Assembly (NCBI GenBank): GCA_946498265.1
Contig: CAMMNR010000031.1
Span: 1-14,728, forward strand
DNA from: an uncultured Clostridium sp.
GTDB taxonomy: Bacteria; Bacillota; Clostridia; TANB77; CAG-508
DNA length: 14,728 nt
Direction of reading: 5' to 3'
In this document: positions 6,422-12,383 of the stretch, one piece after another
Numbering within the stretch: the first letter of the stretch is position 1
Layout of the letters: each line of letters begins with the position of its first letter
The notes under the pieces: model-generated
Databases searched by the model: none
Seen by the model: only the letters and a program-made list of their open reading frames with translations
Told to the model about the DNA's origin: nothing
Position numbers and translations under genes: made by a program

Positions 6422-6458
6422 AAAGTGTGCCAAAATAGCCCGTCCCTCTTGGCACACT
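6422..6458 (-). repeat. REP-like palindrome B at the end of dnaB
   Basis: A perfect 10-bp stem AGTGTGCCAA/TTGGCACACT (6424-6433 with 6449-6458) encloses a 15-base loop containing GGGACGGGC on the minus strand. It begins inside the dnaB stop codon: the TAG occupies 6459-6457, and its last two bases are the first two of the stem. It lies 86 bases upstream of the RAYT start. The same sequence appears inverted in tilS (5337-5369). Downstream on the minus strand there are only three U residues, so it is a poor terminator, though it could protect or separate transcripts. Confidence 0.93.
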
Positions 6459-7791
6459 AATCATCAAACCTTTTCTCTAAATTCACAAATTTTGTATAAC
6501 TTCCTAACCATAATAAATCTACTGTTCCTAAAGAGCCTCCTCTATGTTTTGCTATTATAACTTCTGCAATATCTTTTTTTTCACTTTCTTTGTTATAATA
6601 GTCATCTCTATATAAGAACATTACTATGTCTGCGTCTTGCTCTATTGCTCCTGATTCTCTCAAGTCTGATAACATTGGCCTATGATCAGGTCTCTGTTCT
6701 ACGGCTCTTGATAATTGTGATAATGCAATTACTGGAACTCCTATTTCTTTTGCTAATATTTTTAATGATCTACTAATTTCTGAAATTTCTTGTTCACGAG
6801 TTCCACCTCTTCTGTTACTTCCTTGTACAAGTTGCAAATAATCTATTACTACCATTCCTATATTTTTTTCTAGTTTAAGTTTTCTACATTTTGCTCTTAT
6901 TTCCATTACTGATATTCCTGGTGTATCATCTATATATATTTCTGCATCTGATAATGGTCCTATACTTCCTGCTAATTTTGTCCAGTCATCATCATCTAGT
7001 TTTCCTGTTCTTACTTTATTACTATCTACCATTGCCTCACTACATAAAATTCTATTTACCATCTGCTCTTTTGACATTTCCAAACTAAATATCACTACTG
7101 GTACATTAGCTCTTACTGCAGCATTTGTAGCTATATTAAGTGCAAATGCTGATTTTCCCATTGCTGGTCTAGCGGCAATTAATATTAAATCTGACCCATG
7201 AAACCCTGCTGTTTTATAGTCAAGTTCTGTAAATCCTGATGGTACCCCTGTTATATGTTGTTTTCTATTATACAATTCTTCCAATTGAGTAAAACTTTCC
7301 ACTAATACGTCTTTTATAGGTGTATAACCTTTTTTGTCTTTGTTTTGCATTATATTAAAAATTTTCTTTTCCGCACTTTCCATTATATCTTCAACATCTT
7401 CAGTTGGATCATAACCTAAATCTATTATTTCATTTGCTGTTTTTATAAGATTTCTTAAAGTTGATTTCTCTTCCACAATTTTTATATATTTTATTGCATT
7501 TGCCGTTGTTGGAACTTTGTCTGGTAAAGTAACTAAATAATCTAATCCACCTATTTGCTCAAATTTACCAATACTTTCTAACTCTGATTTTACTGTTATT
7601 ATATCTATAGGCTCATCTCTATTGTATAAATTTAGAATCGCACTATAAATAGCCCTATTATCAGGTCTATAAAAATCTTCTTCTTTTAATATTTCTATTG
7701 CTGAAATTACTGCATCTCTATCAGTTAGCATACTACCTAAAACCGCTTGTTCTGCTTCTAAATCATGTGGTGGTACTTTTCCTAATTCCAT
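6457..7791 (-). CDS. dnaB: Replicative DNA helicase DnaB (DnaC in Bacillus)
   Basis: DnaB is the hexameric ring helicase that unwinds DNA at the replication fork and recruits primase. The 444-residue product starts with the classic KVPPHDLEAEQAVLGSML (5-22) of the N-terminal domain (to about 105). A linker follows, then the RecA-like domain from about 180 with Walker A ARPAMGKS (207-214), Walker B VVIDYLQLV (314-322), SQLSRAVEQRP (358-368) and the arginine-finger region KHRGG (415-419). No intein is present. The ATG at 7791 has AAAGGTG upstream, 24 bases after the rplI stop. The protein ends at NLEKRFDD; the B. subtilis enzyme runs about ten residues further, and here the stop codon is formed partly by the REP-like palindrome. 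The gdpP-rplI-dnaB order is conserved in Firmicutes. Confidence 0.97.
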   Translation of the reverse strand: MELGKVPPHDLEAEQAVLGSMLTDRDAVISAIEILKEEDFYRPDNRAIYSAILNLYNRDEPIDIITVKSELESIGKFEQIGGLDYLVTLPDKVPTTANAIKYIKIVEEKSTLRNLIKTANEIIDLGYDPTEDVEDIMESAEKKIFNIMQNKDKKGYTPIKDVLVESFTQLEELYNRKQHITGVPSGFTELDYKTAGFHGSDLILIAARPAMGKSAFALNIATNAAVRANVPVVIFSLEMSKEQMVNRILCSEAMVDSNKVRTGKLDDDDWTKLAGSIGPLSDAEIYIDDTPGISVMEIRAKCRKLKLEKNIGMVVIDYLQLVQGSNRRGGTREQEISEISRSLKILAKEIGVPVIALSQLSRAVEQRPDHRPMLSDLRESGAIEQDADIVMFLYRDDYYNKESEKKDIAEVIIAKHRGGSLGTVDLLWLGSYTKFVNLEKRFDD

Positions 7792-7815
7792 TTTTATACA
7801 CCTTTGCTTTCTTCT

Positions 7816-8265
7816 TTATTTTTCTGAAATAACATCAACTTTTAAACTTCCTATAACACCTTCAAATAATTTTACTTCTATATTATGAACACCAAGTGTT
7901 TTTATTGTTTCTTTTAAGTCAATTTTTTTCTTATCAATGTTTATTCCATGTTGAATTTCTAATTCCTTAGAAATTTCTTTTGTAGATACTCCACCAAATA
8001 TTTTTCCGTTTTCTCCTGCTTTTACTTTTATTCTTAATGATATTCTTTTTAATTTGTCTGCTATTTTTATTGCTTCTTCTTTTTCTTGGTCTTTTTGAAA
8101 TTTCATTGAATTTTGTTTTGCTCTTAATTTATTCATATTTTCATTATTTGCTTCTACAGCTAAATTTTTGGGAAATAAAAAGTTACGTGCATATCCATCT
8201 GAAGCGTTTATTACTTCATCTTTTTTTCCTACACCTTTTATATCTGCTTTTAATATTACTTTCAT
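7816..8265 (-). CDS. rplI: Large-subunit ribosomal protein bL9
   Basis: The 149-residue length and N-terminal signature MKVILKADIKGVGKKDEV with DGYARNFLFPKNLAVEA (23-39) identify bL9. This two-domain protein binds 23S rRNA near the L1 stalk and influences frame maintenance. The long connecting helix is seen at about 40-75 (Lys/Glu-rich), followed by the C-terminal domain. The ATG at 8265 follows a near-perfect AAAGGAGGA ribosome binding site eight bases upstream. It lies between gdpP and dnaB as in Bacillus. A 65-bp inverted repeat occupies the space between gdpP and this gene, so read-through mRNA would carry a long hairpin ending 11-12 bases before the ribosome binding site. Confidence 0.97.
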   Translation of the reverse strand: MKVILKADIKGVGKKDEVINASDGYARNFLFPKNLAVEANNENMNKLRAKQNSMKFQKDQEKEEAIKIADKLKRISLRIKVKAGENGKIFGGVSTKEISKELEIQHGINIDKKKIDLKETIKTLGVHNIEVKLFEGVIGSLKVDVISEK

Positions 8266-8288
8266 AGCACTTCCTCCTTTTTATGGAT

Positions 8289-8457
8289 GGGCTAGATAGG
8301 GAATTTGGGGACGGACTGTAGGGAATTTGGGGACGGGGGTTAAAATCCCTATATGAATCTAGAACATAAAAACATTCTCTTTGTTTTTAATTTATAGGGA
8401 TTTTAACCCCCGTCCCCAAATTCCCTACAGTCCGTCCCCAAATTCCCTATCTAGCCC
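8289..8457. repeat. Perfect 65-bp inverted repeat (giant hairpin C) between gdpP and rplI
   Basis: Bases 8289-8353 and 8393-8457 are perfect reverse complements over 65 positions, with a 39-base AT-rich spacer, making a 169-base element. Each arm contains two direct copies of TAGGGAATTTGGGGACGG (8297-8314 and 8319-8336, period 22), so the element holds four copies. The GGGGACGG core is shared with palindrome A in tilS. The arms start six bases after the gdpP stop codon and end 11-12 bases before the rplI ribosome binding site. Neither side has a U tract, so it is not a standard terminator. It looks like a MITE- or REPIN-type insertion into a conserved operon. I see no clear target-site duplication. 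Confidence 0.95.
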
Positions 8458-8462
8458 TATTC

Positions 8463-10481
8463 CTAATTTTCTAATTCATAAAAATATTCATTTATTCTAT
8501 TTATTAGCTCTTGTTTTGTTTCTTCTAATGTCATTCCTTCTACTTGTGCTCCTGCTAATGTTATATGGCCTCCGCCTCCTAATTTTTCTAGTATTATTTG
8601 CACATTTACATCTCCTATTGACCTACCACTTATACATACTTTATTGCCTTGGTTTCCTATTACAAATGATGCTGTTATATTGCTTATTGTAAGTAATTCA
8701 TCTGCTGCTTTGGCACATATTAAACTTGCATCTTTTTCTTTTTTGTCATATATAGCTATGGCTATTGATTCATTTACTATCTCTGCATTCGTTACTATTT
8801 CCGCTATTTTGTTAAATGTTTCTAAGTCACTTTGGAACCATTTTTTTACTCTTATTATGTCTATACCTTTCTTTCTTAAAAATGCTGCCGCTTCAAATGT
8901 TCTTACTCCTGTCTTAAATGTGAAATTTTTTGTATCCATCATTATTCCTGCATATAAACTTTCTGTTTCTATCATTTTTAAGTCCACTCTTGTTTCAGCA
9001 TATTGGATTAATTCTGTAACTAATTCTGCTGCTGATGATGCATATACTTCTTGGAAAATAAGTATTGCATTTTCTATATAATCTGTACTTCTCCTGTGAT
9101 GATCTATTACTACTATTTTCTCTGTCTTATTTAATAATTCAGGTGCTTCCACATAATTTATTTTGTGTGTATCAACAACAACTAATAATGTATCTTTATC
9201 TATATTTTCTTCTGCAACTTCTTTAGTAATTAAAATATCCTCATATTCTGGATCTTTTAATAAAGCATTTTTAAAAGTTTGTAATGTATTATTTTCATCA
9301 CTATCTATTATATATGCATTTTTACCTAAACTTTTTGCTAGTCTATATACTCCCAGACTTGACCCCATAGAGTCTATATCAGGATTAGTATGTCCCATTA
9401 CCATAACCTTATTGGAATCTCTTATTAAATTTTCTAATGCATGTGCTACAACTCTTGCTTTTACTTTGGTTCTTTTCTCTACTTCTTGGGCTCTTCCTCC
9501 ATAAAATTTATAAATTTCATTTTCTCTAATTACTGCTTGGTCTCCACCACGTCCTAGAATAACATCCATCGCTTCTTGAGCTGATTTAAATTTATCCTTA
9601 TCTGTTATTCCATCATTTGATACTGCTATACTTAATGTAAGCTGTAAATTTTCATTTGTGTGAATTTCTTTCACTCTGTCTAATATACTAAATTTGTCCT
9701 CTTTCACCTTTTCTAGGTATCTTTGTTCAAACAAGTATATATATGTGTCTCTATCTGATTTTATTAATATTCCATTTGTTTGATTTGTCCAATCATATAC
9801 ACATTTATCTATTTCCGCAAGTATTTGAGTTTTTTCTTCACTTTCTATTTGTTGTATTGTTTCTTCATAGTTATCTATCATCATTATTGTTACACAAGAT
9901 TTTGAATTTTTATATTCTTTTTGTAATTTGATATTTTCTGTTTCATCTATAAAATATAACATCATGATATATTCTTTGCCATTTTTTTCTTTGTTATTTT
10001 TTGATTTTACAAACTTTGCTAATATTTCATAATACTTTTCATTAATTTGTATATGTTTTAATATTGGGGTATTGTCATTTTTTTCTTTATTTATAATATC
10101 TGATTTTATATCTATTATTAAATTATTTAGATAAGATTTGATATCTGTATCTTTAAATTCTTCTGAAAATTTTGTATTTTTCCACGTAACATTTCCATTA
10201 GTTTCAATTATTATTAATGGAAATGGTGAATTTATTAGACTTGTTTTTGCTGCTGAATCTATTGTTAGTGTTAAATCTTGAATTGTCTCATTTATTTCAC
10301 TTTTCTTCTTATTGTTAGTGTAATATGAATATATTGCTATAATTAAAAATAAAAATATCGCTGGAATTATCATATGTCTATTTTCAACACATATTACAAC
10401 CAATAATAAAAAGATAATAGCTAAATATATTTTGTTTCTTGAAATAAAAATTTCAAAGATTTTTTTACTTTTATTTTGCAT
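8463..10481 (-). CDS. gdpP: GdpP-like cyclic-di-AMP phosphodiesterase (YybT family)
   Basis: GdpP hydrolyses the second messenger c-di-AMP, which controls potassium and osmotic balance and wall stress in Firmicutes. The 672-residue protein has the family order: two membrane segments (about 17-33 and 38-53), a PAS-like domain (about 70-180), a degenerate GGDEF domain (about 190-325, with GRGGD in place of an active GGDEF) and a DHH-DHHA1 catalytic module. Metal-binding residues visible are H364, D368 and D370 in GHTNPDIDS, D437 in VVVDTHK, DHH at 460-462 and D516 in MMDTKNF. The DHHA1 signature GGGGHITLAGA is at 635-645. The ATG at 10481 follows AAGGAG. It heads the conserved gdpP-rplI-dnaB operon and has its own promoter. 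Assignment rests on full domain order and synteny; substrate is inferred from the family. Confidence 0.94.
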   Translation of the reverse strand: MQNKSKKIFEIFISRNKIYLAIIFLLLVVICVENRHMIIPAIFLFLIIAIYSYYTNNKKKSEINETIQDLTLTIDSAAKTSLINSPFPLIIIETNGNVTWKNTKFSEEFKDTDIKSYLNNLIIDIKSDIINKEKNDNTPILKHIQINEKYYEILAKFVKSKNNKEKNGKEYIMMLYFIDETENIKLQKEYKNSKSCVTIMMIDNYEETIQQIESEEKTQILAEIDKCVYDWTNQTNGILIKSDRDTYIYLFEQRYLEKVKEDKFSILDRVKEIHTNENLQLTLSIAVSNDGITDKDKFKSAQEAMDVILGRGGDQAVIRENEIYKFYGGRAQEVEKRTKVKARVVAHALENLIRDSNKVMVMGHTNPDIDSMGSSLGVYRLAKSLGKNAYIIDSDENNTLQTFKNALLKDPEYEDILITKEVAEENIDKDTLLVVVDTHKINYVEAPELLNKTEKIVVIDHHRRSTDYIENAILIFQEVYASSAAELVTELIQYAETRVDLKMIETESLYAGIMMDTKNFTFKTGVRTFEAAAFLRKKGIDIIRVKKWFQSDLETFNKIAEIVTNAEIVNESIAIAIYDKKEKDASLICAKAADELLTISNITASFVIGNQGNKVCISGRSIGDVNVQIILEKLGGGGHITLAGAQVEGMTLEETKQELINRINEYFYELEN

Positions 10482-10513
10482 ACACCTTTTTCTCCTTATA
10501 TTTTATCTATTAT

Positions 10514-10542
10514 ATTTTACTTAGAAAAGTGAAATTTGTCAA
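10514..10542 (-). promoter_or_regulatory. Promoter of the gdpP-rplI-dnaB operon
   Basis: On the minus strand: TTGACA (10542-10537), 17-base spacer, TAAAAT (10519-10514). The -35 is perfect and the -10 differs at one position. The predicted start near 10507 gives a leader of about 26 bases. This is the only strong promoter I see before rplI, so ribosomal protein bL9 and DnaB may depend on transcripts that cross the 65-bp inverted repeat. Confidence 0.82.
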
Positions 10543-10563
10543 GTTTACATATATTATTTAAAC

Positions 10564-10603
10564 ATTAAAGATGATATATAATAATTAATATATCATCTTT
10601 AAT
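10564..10603. terminator. AT-rich 16-bp inverted repeat, possible terminator of the CPGH surface gene
   Basis: ATTAAAGATGATATAT (10564-10579) and its exact complement (10588-10603) flank an eight-base loop. It lies about 50 bases after the stop codon at 10656-10658 and just upstream of the gdpP promoter, the right place for a terminator. Only three consecutive U residues follow on the minus strand, and the stem has little GC, so termination efficiency is uncertain. Confidence 0.5.
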
Positions 10604-10655
10604 ATTATAATTTATATAAAATATATATATTATAATTTATATAAAATATATATAT
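10604..10655. repeat. AT-only tandem repeat, 25-bp period, two copies
   Basis: A 27-base AT-only string at 10604-10630 is repeated exactly at 10629-10655 (period 25, two-base overlap). The second copy abuts the stop codon of the surface protein gene (10656-10658). No GC base occurs in it. It may be simple slippage-derived sequence or a melted/curved region; no function is evident. Confidence 0.85.
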
Positions 10656-12101
10656 TTATTTATTTTTCTTCCAAACAGCATATAAAGTTACTTCACTGCC
10701 ATCCACACTCAAATTTTTAACTTTTGCATTATCTGCATATGTAGGAATTGTTGCATTAGCATCTTTACTCCATCCTATAAATGTGTATCCTTCTCTTGTA
10801 AATACATTTTGTCTTAAAGTTCCAAATCTGTTACATGTAAAGCTTGAATTACTCATTGAGCCTGTTCCATTATTAGCATTATATTTTACTGTGTATGAAC
10901 GATTATGCCATGTAGTTGAAGTCGATGTATGTCCTGGACAATATGTTTCAGTATGTCCTGGGCAATATTCTACTTTATGTCCCGGACATGAATATTGTGT
11001 AACTGTATGTACAACAGCAGAAGGTGGTGTATATATAGATGTATGTGGACATCCTCCGTCTACTTTTCCATACGTAACAGATCCTGTTGTGCTTCCACAT
11101 ATAGGTCCAGCGTTTTGACGATATCGTGCAGTCATTGGATCTCCACAATCTGGACAAGGTGACTCCGTATAAGCTAAGCTATAAGTATGACGACATTGTA
11201 CTTGAGTTTCTACACATCCTGGAGAACAATATTCAGTTTTAGTAGTACATGGTGTTGAGTGTTCATATTTTCTAGTTCTACATCCAGGACAATAAGTTGT
11301 GGATGTAGAACTAGAACTATATTGTCCAACTCTAGAATCAAAGTTATTTATCGCAATACTCTGTTTAGTCATTAAATTACTAGCATCCTTTACATAAAAG
11401 TAATATGTTTCATTTGAACCAATTTCATACTTTAATGTTATTTGCTCTATAGTCGGATCCATTGGTATCCATCCTGTAGAATTCGCTGTTAAATTTGAAT
11501 CTGTAGAAAACTGATAAGCTACAATTCCACTCTCATTATCTTTAGCAACTCCAATTAAGTTAGTTAAACTATTAAGATTACTATTTGTATTCTCTTCTGT
11601 TAAACTAATTATTACAGGTGGAGTAATATCAGTCCATTGAGCATATAAAATTATTGTTTCTCCTCTTTTGGCTATATTTTTTATTTTTGCCTTATCAGCA
11701 TAACTAGTTCCTGTCCCATCTGGTTTTGTATTCCATTCTTTAAAACTATACCCTTTTCTTGTAAATCCATTTGCTGTTAAAGGCTGTTCCACATCAAATG
11801 TATGTATACTGCTTGTTGTAGTTCCACTTGTAGCTCCATTTCCATCATATTCTATTGTATATGTTAATTTTCCTTCTTCCACATCCTGTAAAATTTCATC
11901 ATAAATCTCATCTATATTTTCATCAGAATCATATCCTTCTTGTATTTTTGCAATATCTTTCATCTGTGTGCTAAGTTTATTAGTATTAAATGCATACACG
12001 CCTGCTGTAAATATTATAAAAAATAGCATCACTACTATAACAAATAATGTAATTGATCCTTTTTCATTTTTCTTAATTAAATCTTTGCTTATTTTATCCA
12101 T
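10656..12101 (-). CDS. Membrane-anchored surface protein with InlB-type repeats and Cys-rich CPGH segment
   Basis: I do not recognise this 481-residue protein as a named family. A short basic start (to K14) precedes one hydrophobic segment (about 16-37) beginning GSITLFVIVV. This resembles the N-termini of TadE/TadG- or pilin-like proteins, and the rest is probably outside the cell. Two InlB B-repeat (Listeria-Bacteroides, Flg_new-type) modules follow: 80-157 (YTIEYDGNG to LYAQW) and 402-477 (YTVKYNANN to LYAVW), each with the G-Y-x-F-x-x-W signature. Between them are an Ig-like stretch (160-252) and a segment with 13 cysteines (271-388). The latter contains CPGC, SPGC, CPDC and three CPGH motifs spaced eight residues apart (372, 380, 388). 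The pattern suggests metal binding or disulfides. The ATG at 12101 follows AAGGAGAG. It separates rpoC from gdpP and has its own promoter. Confidence 0.8.
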   Translation of the reverse strand: MDKISKDLIKKNEKGSITLFVIVVMLFFIIFTAGVYAFNTNKLSTQMKDIAKIQEGYDSDENIDEIYDEILQDVEEGKLTYTIEYDGNGATSGTTTSSIHTFDVEQPLTANGFTRKGYSFKEWNTKPDGTGTSYADKAKIKNIAKRGETIILYAQWTDITPPVIISLTEENTNSNLNSLTNLIGVAKDNESGIVAYQFSTDSNLTANSTGWIPMDPTIEQITLKYEIGSNETYYFYVKDASNLMTKQSIAINNFDSRVGQYSSSSTSTTYCPGCRTRKYEHSTPCTTKTEYCSPGCVETQVQCRHTYSLAYTESPCPDCGDPMTARYRQNAGPICGSTTGSVTYGKVDGGCPHTSIYTPPSAVVHTVTQYSCPGHKVEYCPGHTETYCPGHTSTSTTWHNRSYTVKYNANNGTGSMSNSSFTCNRFGTLRQNVFTREGYTFIGWSKDANATIPTYADNAKVKNLSVDGSEVTLYAVWKKNK

Positions 12102-12135
12102 GAAGACTCTCCTTTTTTATTATATATATATTATT

Positions 12136-12164
12136 ATTGTAAACTTGTTATAAAATTAATGCAA
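12136..12164 (-). promoter_or_regulatory. Candidate promoter of the CPGH surface gene
   Basis: TTGCAT (12164-12159), 17-base spacer, TACAAT (12141-12136) on the minus strand, giving a leader of about 28 bases. A second candidate lies further upstream: TTGAAA (12269-12264), 17 bases, TTTAAT (12246-12241). Such AT-rich sequence yields chance matches, so either could be false. Confidence 0.5.
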
Positions 12165-12312
12165 TATATATTTTTTACCAATATTTTTAATGTGCTTTAT
12201 ATTCCTACGGATAAAATATATTATATACTTTTATAATTATATTAAATATTTATTACATTTTTATTTCAAAAAGAATAAAATTTTTAAAGTCCCTTTCTCC
12301 GTAAGTAATGCC

Positions 12313-12372
12313 AAAAGTTGCCATAGGGAATTTTGGAAAAAGAACTTCCCAAAATTCTCTATGACAACTTTT
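12313..12372 (-). terminator. Imperfect 24-bp inverted repeat after rpoC (hairpin D)
   Basis: Arms 12313-12336 and 12349-12372 are complementary at 22 of 24 positions (on the minus-strand RNA one difference is a G-U pair and one an A-C mismatch), with a 12-base loop. The hairpin begins 11 bases after the rpoC stop codon and ends in four U residues (CAACUUUU), so it may terminate rpoC transcription. One arm contains ATAGGGAATTTTGG, close to the TAGGGAATTTGGGG of the giant inverted repeat at 8289-8457, so it may derive from the same repeat family. Confidence 0.65.
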
Positions 12373-12383
12373 ATACTTCGATA

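Noticed and set aside
5337..6458. Whole span from copy A to copy B as one classical insertion sequence
   Set aside because: It would include the first 47 codons of tilS, which are canonical for that gene, so the ends cannot both be IS termini.
8289..8457. The large hairpin as a standard Rho-independent terminator
   Set aside because: No U tract follows on either strand, and the arms are far longer than typical terminators.
8289..8457. The 65-bp palindrome as an assembly artefact
   Set aside because: Its two sides join gdpP and rplI, neighbours in the expected conserved order, and related repeats occur elsewhere in the window.
8381..8692. Plus-strand open frame of about 100 codons starting in the 65-bp inverted repeat
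   Set aside because: Most of it is antisense to gdpP, has no ribosome binding site and reads as a Leu/Phe-rich shadow of an AT-rich gene.
8644..9081. Plus-strand frame of 145 codons opposite gdpP
   Set aside because: Antisense to the catalytic DHH region, whose conservation explains the open frame; no ribosome binding site was seen.
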